DNA of 64,000 bases from Sphingobium sp. AP50 (GTDB lineage: Bacteria; Pseudomonadota; Alphaproteobacteria; Sphingomonadales; Sphingomonadaceae), in assembly GCF_900109095.1 (NCBI RefSeq), contig NZ_FNYZ01000012.1, positions 62,001 to 126,000 on the forward strand. Direction: 5' to 3'. Below, one piece after another: positions 45,193 to 52,883 of this stretch. The number at the start of each line of letters is the position of its first letter. The first letter of the stretch is position 1. The position numbers were made by a program, and so were the translations under genes. Under the pieces are notes generated by a model. It saw only the letters and a list, made by a program, of their open reading frames with translations, was not told the DNA's origin and did no database searches.

Positions 45193-46233
45193 TCACGCGT
45201 CGACGGTGATGACACCGCGCCGGATCTGATCCAGTTCGATACTCTCGAACAGCGCCTGGAAATTCCCGTTGCCAAAGCCCTCATTGCCCTTGCGTTGGAT
45301 AATCTCGAAGAAGATCGGGCCAAACATATTCTCGGTGAATATCTGGAGCAAAATGCCTTCATCGCCGACATTGCCGTCGATCAGAATACGGTTTTTGCGC
45401 AGCCGCTCGAGATCTTCGCCATGACCGGGCACGCGCTTGTCGACCAGTTCATAATAGGTTTCGATCGTGTCCTGAAGGCGAACACCCCGCGCGCGCAATT
45501 TCTCGACGGTGTCGAAGATATTGTCGGTGGTCAGCGCCAGATGCTGAATTCCTTCGCCCTTATATTGACGGATGAATTCTTCGATCTGACTCTTGTCGTC
45601 CTGGCTTTCGTTCAGAGGAATGCGGATCGCCTTGTCCGGTGCGATCATCGCCTGGCTGAACAGACCGGTCGCCTGCCCCTTGATATCGAAATATTTCTGC
45701 TCTTCGAAATTGAAGAGGGTCCGGTAGAATTCGCTCCATACGCGCATCTGGCCGCGACGGACATTGTGGGTCAGATGGTCCAGCAGGTCCAATCCGACAT
45801 TGTTTTCAGCTTCTGCCTCGCGCCAGCCGGGAAGCTCTGCCCAATCAGCGTAGAGATCCGCGTCATCCTTTATGAAATAGAGGTAGGATCCTCCAATGCC
45901 CCGGATCACGGTATCGTCCTCATCGGTCGGCTTTGCGCCATGCTCCAGCGCCCAGCGCATCGCTTCTTTCGGATCCGCGACGCGAAACGCCATGGCGCTG
46001 GCCGAGGCGCCATGCTCCCCTCGAAACGCAGCGACCCGTCCGGCATCGTCCCTATTCAACATCAGATTGATCCGACCCTGCCTGTAGCGGGTGATGTTCT
46101 TGGTCGGGTGCCGATGCGTAGCTACAAAGCCCAATTGCTCGAACTGCGCGCCCATCGCCTGCGGATCAGGCGAGGTGAATTCTACAAATTCAAAGCCATT
46201 AAGGCCCAGGGGATTGCTGAGGGTGTCGGTCAT
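45193..46233 (-). CDS. hppD: 4-hydroxyphenylpyruvate dioxygenase
   Basis: Fe(II) enzyme converting 4-hydroxyphenylpyruvate to homogentisate (346 residues). Two vicinal-oxygen-chelate domains: N-terminal GFEFVEFTSPDPQAMG, and the catalytic domain with His in IQHLALTTDNIF, RKNRILIDG and the C-terminal FFEIIQRKGNEGFGNGNF that supplies the Glu ligand. 20 bases after the aminotransferase gene and 10 before hmgA. Confidence 0.95.
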   Translation of the reverse strand: MTDTLSNPLGLNGFEFVEFTSPDPQAMGAQFEQLGFVATHRHPTKNITRYRQGRINLMLNRDDAGRVAAFRGEHGASASAMAFRVADPKEAMRWALEHGAKPTDEDDTVIRGIGGSYLYFIKDDADLYADWAELPGWREAEAENNVGLDLLDHLTHNVRRGQMRVWSEFYRTLFNFEEQKYFDIKGQATGLFSQAMIAPDKAIRIPLNESQDDKSQIEEFIRQYKGEGIQHLALTTDNIFDTVEKLRARGVRLQDTIETYYELVDKRVPGHGEDLERLRKNRILIDGNVGDEGILLQIFTENMFGPIFFEIIQRKGNEGFGNGNFQALFESIELDQIRRGVITVDA

Positions 46234-46253
46234 GAAAAAATCCTCTCGATTTC

Positions 46254-47462
46254 TTACAGGTGCGGCGCGAGGCCAGCCACGAAGTTCGACATATTCTGTT
46301 TGCTGAGCCCCGCGATATTGATGCGGCCATTGCCCGCCATGTAGATGCCCTGCTCAGCGCGCAGCGATGTGACGGCGTTCTTGTCGATGGGCAGCATGGC
46401 AAACATGCCCCGCTGCGCCCCGATGAAGGCAAGGCCGGGATGCGATTGCGCCACCATCTGGCGCAGCATGTTGATGCGGTTACGCATCTCGGCGAGTTCG
46501 GCCATCCAGTCGTTGCGCAAATCATCCCGCTCCAAAATGGTGCGCACGATAGCCGCGCCATGATCGGGGGGCATCGACCAGATGCTGCGCGCCAGAGCGA
46601 GCATGTTGCCACGCACCGGCTCGCTTTGTTCAGCACAGGCCGATTGTACCCAAAGTGCGCCAACCCGCTCGCGATAGAGCCCGAAATTCTTGTCGCAACT
46701 ATAGGCCAGTAGAGCGTTGGGCAGCGCCTCGAACAGAGCGCGAGAGGCCCAAGCATCTTCGTCGAGCCCATCCCCAAGGCCCTGATAGGCCAGATCGATG
46801 AAAGGAATGATGCCCTTTACGGCGCAGACGTCCGTAATCGACTGCCACTGCTCGGTCGATAAAGATGCGCCGGTGGGATTGTGGCAGCAACCATGAAGCA
46901 GAAGCACGTCGCCTTCTGCGGCGGCCTCCAGATCCTCCAGCATCGCGGCAAGGTCGATTTGGGCAGACGCTACATCATAGAAGCGATGCGCCCGTGCCTG
47001 TAACCCGGCCTCCTGGAAGATCGGGGCATGATTGGGCCAGGTTGGCGAACCAATCCAAATGCTGGCGCCCGGCAGAGCACGCCGCAGCAGTTCAGCACCC
47101 AAACGCAGCGCGCCTGTGCCGCCTGGCGTCTGAACGCCCACAATTCGAGGAGACCGGGCGAGCTCGCGCCCAAGCGCGACGTCCGCCAACAGTTCAGCGT
47201 AACCGATATCACCCTCAGGGCCCAGATAGGATTTGCTTTCCTGTTCCCTGAGCAGAATGGCTTCAGCGGCTTTGACCGCGCGCATCACCGGAGTGAGCCC
47301 AGCATCGTCACGAAAAACGCCAACGCCAAGGTCGATCTTTTCCGCGCGGCTATCGTCGCGATACAGGGCGATCAGACCAAGCAGAGCATCGGGGGCCTGC
47401 GGCGCCAGCGCGCCAAAGCCATCCAAGGCCGCTCGCCGGTCAACAGAAGCCAGATCTGTCAT
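46254..47462 (-). CDS. Aromatic amino acid aminotransferase (class I, PLP)
   Basis: PLP-dependent aminotransferase of the TyrB/AspC subfamily (402 residues) that should convert tyrosine to 4-hydroxyphenylpyruvate in this operon. Evidence: KIDLGVGVFRDDAGLTPVM, ESKSYLGPEGDIGY, LLHGCCHNPTGASL, FIDLAYQGLGDGLDED and the cofactor lysine in YSCDKNFGLYRERVG, where most relatives have SFSKNFGLY, so an Asp precedes the Lys here. C-terminal Arg in NGRINIAGL. ATG overlaps the phhA stop as ATGA, coupling hydroxylation to transamination. Confidence 0.9.
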   Translation of the reverse strand: MTDLASVDRRAALDGFGALAPQAPDALLGLIALYRDDSRAEKIDLGVGVFRDDAGLTPVMRAVKAAEAILLREQESKSYLGPEGDIGYAELLADVALGRELARSPRIVGVQTPGGTGALRLGAELLRRALPGASIWIGSPTWPNHAPIFQEAGLQARAHRFYDVASAQIDLAAMLEDLEAAAEGDVLLLHGCCHNPTGASLSTEQWQSITDVCAVKGIIPFIDLAYQGLGDGLDEDAWASRALFEALPNALLAYSCDKNFGLYRERVGALWVQSACAEQSEPVRGNMLALARSIWSMPPDHGAAIVRTILERDDLRNDWMAELAEMRNRINMLRQMVAQSHPGLAFIGAQRGMFAMLPIDKNAVTSLRAEQGIYMAGNGRINIAGLSKQNMSNFVAGLAPHL

Positions 47463-48340
47463 GCGATTTCCTTCGTCTTGGCGTAAGCTTGCGTACCGAT
47501 ATTGAAGACATGATCTTGGGGAAGCACGGTTGCGACCTCCAGCGCCTGTTGGCCCCGCAGCTCGTCATAAAGCGGAGCGAAATCCGTCTCGATCGTCTGT
47601 CTGAGCAAATCCTCGAAACTGTCGATTACGAAATAGCTCTGCTGAAAATCGTCGATCCGATATTGCGTGCGCATTAGCCGCTTGAGATCAAAGCCGAGCC
47701 GGTTGGGCGACGGATCGTCCAGCGCAAAAAGGGACTCGCCGTAGGATGACACGATCCCCGCGCCATAAAGCTTGAGATCGCTACCCTGCCGGATCAGACC
47801 GAATTCCACCGTGTACCAGTAGAGGCGTGCGAGATTTTCAATCGCCCCCAACCCGTCGGCGCGCAGCCCCCCTTCCCCATAGGCCTGCATATAGTCGGCA
47901 AATATCGGGTTGGCGAGCAGCGGGACATGACCAAAGACATCATGGAAGATGTCAGGCTCCTGAAGATAGTCGAGCTGCTCAGGGGTCCGAATAAACCGCC
48001 CTGCAACGAAGCGGCGGTTTGCAAGATGGTCGAAAAAAACCCGGTCGGGCACCAGGCCTGGGACGGCAACCACTTGCCAACCGGTTGCCCTCATTAGCCG
48101 TTCGGACAACTCGTCGAAATCCGGAATGCCCGGTTTGGTCATCCGCAGCATGTCCAGCCCGTCGATAAACTCCTGGACTACGCGCCCCGGCAGCATAGCT
48201 GCCTGACGTTCGAACAATTGGTCCCACATCGCATGTTCAGCAGGCGTGTAAGCACCCCAGTTCTGCGGGATCGTCCAATCCTCCGCCGCCCCTTCAGGCC
48301 GTTCGATATTTGCGTTTGCCATGCGCATCTTTTTGCACAT
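47459..48340 (-). CDS. phhA: Phenylalanine 4-hydroxylase
   Basis: Iron- and pterin-dependent monooxygenase converting phenylalanine to tyrosine (up to 293 residues, bacterial monomeric form). Signature PDIFHDVFGHVPLLANPIFA provides the two Fe histidines, and LYWYTVEFGLI the Glu. Three in-frame ATGs (48340, 48328, 48322) are possible and none has a clear ribosome site; the outermost is given. It is the first gene of the nine-gene catabolic operon and is divergent from the Lrp regulator. Confidence 0.95.
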   Translation of the reverse strand: MCKKMRMANANIERPEGAAEDWTIPQNWGAYTPAEHAMWDQLFERQAAMLPGRVVQEFIDGLDMLRMTKPGIPDFDELSERLMRATGWQVVAVPGLVPDRVFFDHLANRRFVAGRFIRTPEQLDYLQEPDIFHDVFGHVPLLANPIFADYMQAYGEGGLRADGLGAIENLARLYWYTVEFGLIRQGSDLKLYGAGIVSSYGESLFALDDPSPNRLGFDLKRLMRTQYRIDDFQQSYFVIDSFEDLLRQTIETDFAPLYDELRGQQALEVATVLPQDHVFNIGTQAYAKTKEIA

Positions 48341-48386
48341 TCCAGGCGAAAATAGCTTCCATTATCGCGCCAATACCAGCAAAGTT

Positions 48387-48401
48387 TGAAACCTAGTTTC
48401 A
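48387..48401. promoter_or_regulatory. Perfect dyad between phhA and the Lrp gene, candidate Lrp operator
   Basis: TGAAAC-CTA-GTTTCA is a perfect inverted repeat (6-bp arms, 3-base centre) in the 94-base divergent gap. Lrp/AsnC proteins bind AT-rich dyads beside their own genes and their targets, so this is the best visible candidate for joint control of the regulator and the Phe/Tyr operon. Not verified. Confidence 0.5.
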
Positions 48402-48434
48402 TACATCAACAAGTTTGTGAAAAGTTCTATTCAT

Positions 48435-48887
48435 ATGGATAAAATCGACCGGCGAATCGTTGCGATACTTCAGGCTGACGCAACCGTCAGCCATGCTCAG
48501 CTCGCTACTCTGGTGGGCGCGTCCACAGCCTCCTGCTGGCGCAGGATCAAGGCTTTAGAAGCATTGGGAATCCTGACCGGGACCGTGCGGATGGTAGATC
48601 CCGCGAAAGTCGGTCGCGGCGTCAATGTTCTGTGCAACATCCGTATGAAGAGCCATGCCCGCGAAGCCAGACAATCGTTCGAAGATTTCGTCCTTACCCA
48701 CCCGGAAATTATTGAGTGTTTTTCAATGTCGGGAGAATGGGACTATCTGCTGCGCATCGTCGTAGCCGATGTCTCGGACTATAATCTGTTCCTGATGCAC
48801 ACCCTGCTCGCGCATCCCAGCGTTCAGGGGGCAGCTTCGCATTTTGCTCTGTCTATGACGAAATACACAACGGCCATACCTGTCTGA
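48435..48887 (+). CDS. Lrp/AsnC-family regulator of the Phe/Tyr operon
   Basis: Feast/famine regulator (150 residues). N-terminal helix-turn-helix: MDKIDRRIVAILQADATVSHAQLATLVG and ASTASCWRRIKALEALGIL; C-terminal RAM ligand-binding domain from about 65 (VLCNIRMKSHA, ECFSMSGEWDYLLRIVVADV, LAHPSVQGAASHFALS). ATG 48435 is preferred over GTG 48417. Divergent from phhA, it most likely senses phenylalanine or tyrosine and controls the operon, comparable to other AsnC-type activators of Phe hydroxylase genes. Confidence 0.9.
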   Translation: MDKIDRRIVAILQADATVSHAQLATLVGASTASCWRRIKALEALGILTGTVRMVDPAKVGRGVNVLCNIRMKSHAREARQSFEDFVLTHPEIIECFSMSGEWDYLLRIVVADVSDYNLFLMHTLLAHPSVQGAASHFALSMTKYTTAIPV

Positions 48888-48907
48888 TGGCAGACAGATA
48901 TGGCCGT
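48870..48907 (+). terminator. Long hairpin over the stop codon of the Lrp gene
   Basis: A 17-bp stem with one mismatch (48870-48886 with 48891-48907, 4-base loop) overlaps the last codons of the Lrp gene. No T tract follows. It lies between convergent genes and may act as a two-way terminator or protect the mRNA 3' end. Confidence 0.5.
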
Positions 48908-48975
48908 TGGTCATCTCGTTAGAATATTATGGGATTGGTGCCTCGTCCCTAACGGTTAGCACCAACGCCCGATCG

Positions 48976-51234
48976 TCAGAAATCGCGGGCCAGTGTCAGG
49001 CCAAAGCTACGCGGCAGGATGTAGAGCGCGGTCGGAACACTCGTCCCGTTGCGATCATTCGCCAATGTCACGCCCCGTTCGTTGAAGAAGTTGCGGACAT
49101 AGAAGCTCAGTGACCAGAGCTGGTCCATTTCCAATCCCGCGCGCAGGTCGAAGCTGGTATAGGCCGGGATGTCGAGACGAGGACGCGTGGCCAACGTCGT
49201 AGTCAAGGCGCCTGGCCGTTCGCCCACATGGGTCAGGGTCGCGCCGAAGCTAGCCTCTACACTGTCGTTGACTGGCAAGCGCTGATCTACCGAAATGCTC
49301 GAAGTGAAATCAGCCGTAAAGGGAAGCTTGTCGCCATCGCGCCCTACCAGACCGCCCGTTCCCAGATTAGGCAGGTCCGCCGTCAGTTTCGCGTCAGTGA
49401 GGGCGAAATTGCCCGCCACCGTCATGCCTGTCCACGGCGTCAGAGTGGTTGCGAATTCCCAGCCTCTGCTACGCGCCGTATCGCCATTGGTGACAAAGCT
49501 CAGCTGCGAGGCGGCTGTGCCCTGCAACTGCACCTTTTTCCAGTCGATCTGAAACAAGGCCGTATCGACAGTCAACAAGCCTGGAACGATGTTGCCCTTG
49601 AAACCAACTTCATAATTAGTCACGCGATCGGGGTCGAAGCTGGCCGTTACAGCGCTTTCCAGATTGGGGCCGCCTGGGCGATAACCTGTGGCCACCCGCG
49701 CATAGACCATCATATCCTTGCTGATATGATAGCTGGGCGAAACCAGCCATGTGAAAGCGCTGTCCTTCGATCCCACCATCTGTGTCCGCGTCGGCCCGAA
49801 CAGCGGCGCCGCCTTACTGGTGGTCGTCACATTCGACGCCGAAGTCTGCTTGTTGCGAGCATAGCGGCCACCGAATTGAAGATCGAAACCCTCAGCCAGA
49901 TGGAAGGTCAGGTCAGCAAAACCTGCATATTCACGATAGCTCGAGGGACCGGCAGCGATATAGGGCGTATCAGCCAGCGTGCCCGACCCATCATAGAGGT
50001 ACAGCGACTGGTTAACGCCGGAATGTTCGATAGTATAGAAACCACCTGCGAGCCAATCGAACAAAGTCGTTTGTCCCGAAAGACGCAGTTCCTGCGAGAA
50101 TTTATGCGTATAATCGGCATTGCCGATGCTGACCGAACCATTTGCGAAACTGGACCCATAGGATATGGGCAAGCTAAAGAGCGGTCGGAAGACAGATGTT
50201 ACGTCATTCGACAGAATATTGTCCGATCGACTCCAGGCTGTGATCGAGTTGAGCTGCGCGCCCCCCAGATCCAATTCGCCCCGCGCCGTGTACATCTGAT
50301 ATTTGGACTTGTTCAGCGAGTCGAGCGCGTAAAGCGTCAGGTCGCCATAGGCAGGCTGATAGCTGATCGCCCCTGACGAATTCCGGCGGAGCGGCACCCC
50401 CCCTGACGTAACAGCAAGGTCGCTGTTGACCGCTTCCTGCTTCTGGTACAGCCCCGACAGGACGAACTTCAGATTGTCGATCGGTTGGATCAGGGCAGCG
50501 CCACGGAAACCCCAGACCTTGCGGCTGTTCGTGTCCTTGCTCTTGGCCGCTGCGGGGTTGGCATTGTCCAGCCAGGCCGCATCGTCACGGTAGAAACCGC
50601 TGGCATTTACCGCCAGCCAATCGGTCAACGGCAGGTTGATCGAGCCGCGCGTTACCCAGCCCTGGTCGCCGTCTGACATGTGGGTACCGCCCACTTCGAC
50701 GCGACCTGATACCTTGTCGAGGCGGGGTTCCTTAAGCACATATTTGATGATGCCGCCCAGGCTCGACGCGCCGTACAACGTGCCTTGTGGGCCACGGAGC
50801 ACCTCGATCCGCTCCAGCGTACTGGAATCAAAATCGGGGATCGGAGACTGGCCGCCACCGGTGGACGAACCAAACTGTACATCATCGACAAGTATTGCCA
50901 GCGTCGGACCGGTGCCGCCGCCCGTGGTTACGCCCCGCAGCGACAGGGCCGAGATGCGCTGACCGGAAAATTGCAGGCCAGGCACGCGGTCGAAATAGTC
51001 GGAAATGCGGTTGAGATTTTGCTTTGCCAATGCCTCGCCACCGATGGCGCTGATCGCAACAGGCACATCGAGCAGACGTTCCGCCCGCTTTTGCGCGGTC
51101 ACGACAATTTCGGCGCCAGTGTTGGCCGACGTATCGGAGCCGGCAGCCTGCGGCGTCTGCGCATGAGCGGCCTGCGCCATGCCTATCGCAAGCGCGAAGA
51201 TCGAACATTGAACGGTGCGGCGTGAAATCGTCAT
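48976..51234 (-). CDS. TonB-dependent receptor 3 (peptide/amino acid locus)
   Basis: Outer-membrane active transporter (752 residues) of the smaller sphingomonad class. ATG 51234 with GAGGGAAAG upstream; signal peptide to about residue 25 (MAQAAHAQT). Plug: EIVVTAQKRAERLLDVPVAI, LRGVTTGGGTGPTLAILVDD, RIEVLRGPQGTLYGASSLGG; barrel ends LPRSFGLTLARDF with a terminal Phe. No STN domain. Neighbours (permease, amidohydrolase, Lrp, peptidases) suggest a peptide or amino acid derivative as substrate, but the receptor sequence itself does not reveal it. Confidence 0.88.
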   Translation of the reverse strand: MTISRRTVQCSIFALAIGMAQAAHAQTPQAAGSDTSANTGAEIVVTAQKRAERLLDVPVAISAIGGEALAKQNLNRISDYFDRVPGLQFSGQRISALSLRGVTTGGGTGPTLAILVDDVQFGSSTGGGQSPIPDFDSSTLERIEVLRGPQGTLYGASSLGGIIKYVLKEPRLDKVSGRVEVGGTHMSDGDQGWVTRGSINLPLTDWLAVNASGFYRDDAAWLDNANPAAAKSKDTNSRKVWGFRGAALIQPIDNLKFVLSGLYQKQEAVNSDLAVTSGGVPLRRNSSGAISYQPAYGDLTLYALDSLNKSKYQMYTARGELDLGGAQLNSITAWSRSDNILSNDVTSVFRPLFSLPISYGSSFANGSVSIGNADYTHKFSQELRLSGQTTLFDWLAGGFYTIEHSGVNQSLYLYDGSGTLADTPYIAAGPSSYREYAGFADLTFHLAEGFDLQFGGRYARNKQTSASNVTTTSKAAPLFGPTRTQMVGSKDSAFTWLVSPSYHISKDMMVYARVATGYRPGGPNLESAVTASFDPDRVTNYEVGFKGNIVPGLLTVDTALFQIDWKKVQLQGTAASQLSFVTNGDTARSRGWEFATTLTPWTGMTVAGNFALTDAKLTADLPNLGTGGLVGRDGDKLPFTADFTSSISVDQRLPVNDSVEASFGATLTHVGERPGALTTTLATRPRLDIPAYTSFDLRAGLEMDQLWSLSFYVRNFFNERGVTLANDRNGTSVPTALYILPRSFGLTLARDF

Positions 51235-51400
51235 CTTTCCCTCTTCATCCCTCATCGGGTTCGACCGCTGGCTATCGCCGTTTGCGGCCGCACCCCCTGC
51301 CATCACGCTCCGGCCGTTAGACCGGAGGCCCACCTGGAACACAGCCCCTTTGTCGAGGCCTTCTTATTACAGTTCGAAGACTAGCCCAGTTGTCCGCGTC

Positions 51401-51445
51401 AATTTATGCGAAAGAGAGCCGCAACGGCGTTCTGCCGCATAAATT
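51401..51445. promoter_or_regulatory. Inverted repeat upstream of TonB receptor 3, possible Lrp sites
   Basis: In the 268-base gap between the permease and the receptor, AATTTATGCG (51401-51410) is repeated exactly inverted as CGCATAAATT (51436-51445), centre-to-centre distance 35 bases. Closely related words occur in the Lrp/amidohydrolase divergent region (55136, 55210, 55219). The shared word suggests a common regulator, most simply the neighbouring Lrp protein. Inference. Confidence 0.5.
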
Positions 51446-51502
51446 TTCTGATGAAATGGACAGGTGACGCAATTTTCTACCTTTGCCTGCCCTACTCCGG
51501 TA

Positions 51503-52846
51503 TTAATTCGCGTCCTGCGCAAGCGGGGCACGAATTTTTACGTGCCGCCGGCCCCACGCGAACCAATATACGACGCCTACCGCGAACCAGCCGCCGACCA
51601 GCATGTAGGGTCGATGGTCAGCCTCTATGCCGAAGATGATGATGAGCATCGCAGCGACGATACCGATGCTTGAGACCAGCTGGATCGTGCGCTTGCCAAA
51701 GCGCAACGACGAGCGAGCATGAAGTTCGGGCCGACCGCGCGCGACCCGCATCGCCGAAATGGAACAGGCCATATATTTTAGCATCGTGGGTATGTTCACT
51801 GCCAGCAGGAGAAAAACCAAGCTATCAGGCAGCATCAGGCCTGCCATCGCGCAACCATAGCCTAGAAGGATAGCGACGTGGGGCGTCCCGAAACGGGGGT
51901 GGATCGCGGACAGGGCGCGGGGCAAGACGCCGTCTCGTCCCATGGCAAACAGACTACGGGAAAAGACCATGGCAGCCGCGTTCATCGACTTGAGGATCGA
52001 TGCGACTGCCGCGCCCACCACCAGCGGCACAGCCCACCCGCCCAACGGCACCCGCGCAGCATCGAGCAAGGGTGCCTTGCTGCCTGCCAGTGCATCTGCG
52101 CCGATCAGTCCCAACGCGGTAAACGCCACAAGTCCATAGACGATGGCGCCCAATGCGCATGCCAGGGCAATGCCTAGCGGGATCGTCCGACCCGGATTGC
52201 GGACTTCCTCGCCAATCTCGACCGCGGATTCGATGCCAAGGAACAGACTGATCATCAGCGGGACGACAGCCAGTACCGGCCATATGCCGCCGCTCAGTGG
52301 ATGGGCGACCTTCGCAATATCAATCTCGGGCAGACCGGTCGCCACGAAGATGGTCAGCACCACCAGCAACAGCGCCATCAGGAAGGACTGAACCTTCGCC
52401 GCTACCGAAATCCCGACCATATTAATCGCAAAGACCAACGTAATGGCGACCGCCATGGCAGGCTTGAGTGGTAAGGAGACTACCATCCCCAGATAGCTGA
52501 CCATGACCTGCGCCAATATGGTCATTGCGCCGACGTTGGAGATAATCCGCAGCCAGGCGATGATGAAACCGACCCAGGGATGGATGAAGCGGCTGGGCCA
52601 TTCGTAGGAGGCGCCCGATACCGGATCAACCGACCCCAGATAAGCGTAGGACACCGCGAAGAACAGCATCGGAAGCATTGCGATCGCGATTGCCAGCAAC
52701 AGACCGGTCCCGGCGATCTGCGCGGTCGGTTGCAGGATGGAGAAGATGGAAACGCCAATGGCTGTACCTGCGCCGAGCGTCACCACCCCAATTAAGCCGA
52801 CATTGCGATGCAGCGTGCCGCCCGATGCTTGCATTTCAAACTCCAT
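51503..52846 (-). CDS. APC-family amino acid permease
   Basis: Inner-membrane amino acid/polyamine transporter (447 residues, about 12 helices). APC hallmarks: GLIGVVTLGAGTAIGVSIFS in helix 1 (unwound glycine motif), SYAYLGSVDPVSGASYEWPSR in helix 2-3, FLGIESAVEIGEEVRNPGRTIP in helix 6 and FSRSLFAMGRDGVLPRALS. Lies 37 bases after the amidohydrolase gene, so probably co-transcribed; it would bring released amino acids or derivatives into the cytoplasm. Exact substrate not inferable. Confidence 0.88.
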   Translation of the reverse strand: MEFEMQASGGTLHRNVGLIGVVTLGAGTAIGVSIFSILQPTAQIAGTGLLLAIAIAMLPMLFFAVSYAYLGSVDPVSGASYEWPSRFIHPWVGFIIAWLRIISNVGAMTILAQVMVSYLGMVVSLPLKPAMAVAITLVFAINMVGISVAAKVQSFLMALLLVVLTIFVATGLPEIDIAKVAHPLSGGIWPVLAVVPLMISLFLGIESAVEIGEEVRNPGRTIPLGIALACALGAIVYGLVAFTALGLIGADALAGSKAPLLDAARVPLGGWAVPLVVGAAVASILKSMNAAAMVFSRSLFAMGRDGVLPRALSAIHPRFGTPHVAILLGYGCAMAGLMLPDSLVFLLLAVNIPTMLKYMACSISAMRVARGRPELHARSSLRFGKRTIQLVSSIGIVAAMLIIIFGIEADHRPYMLVGGWFAVGVVYWFAWGRRHVKIRAPLAQDAN

Positions 52847-52883
52847 CTTATGTCGGATCTACTGTAGCGATGAGGGGCAGGCG

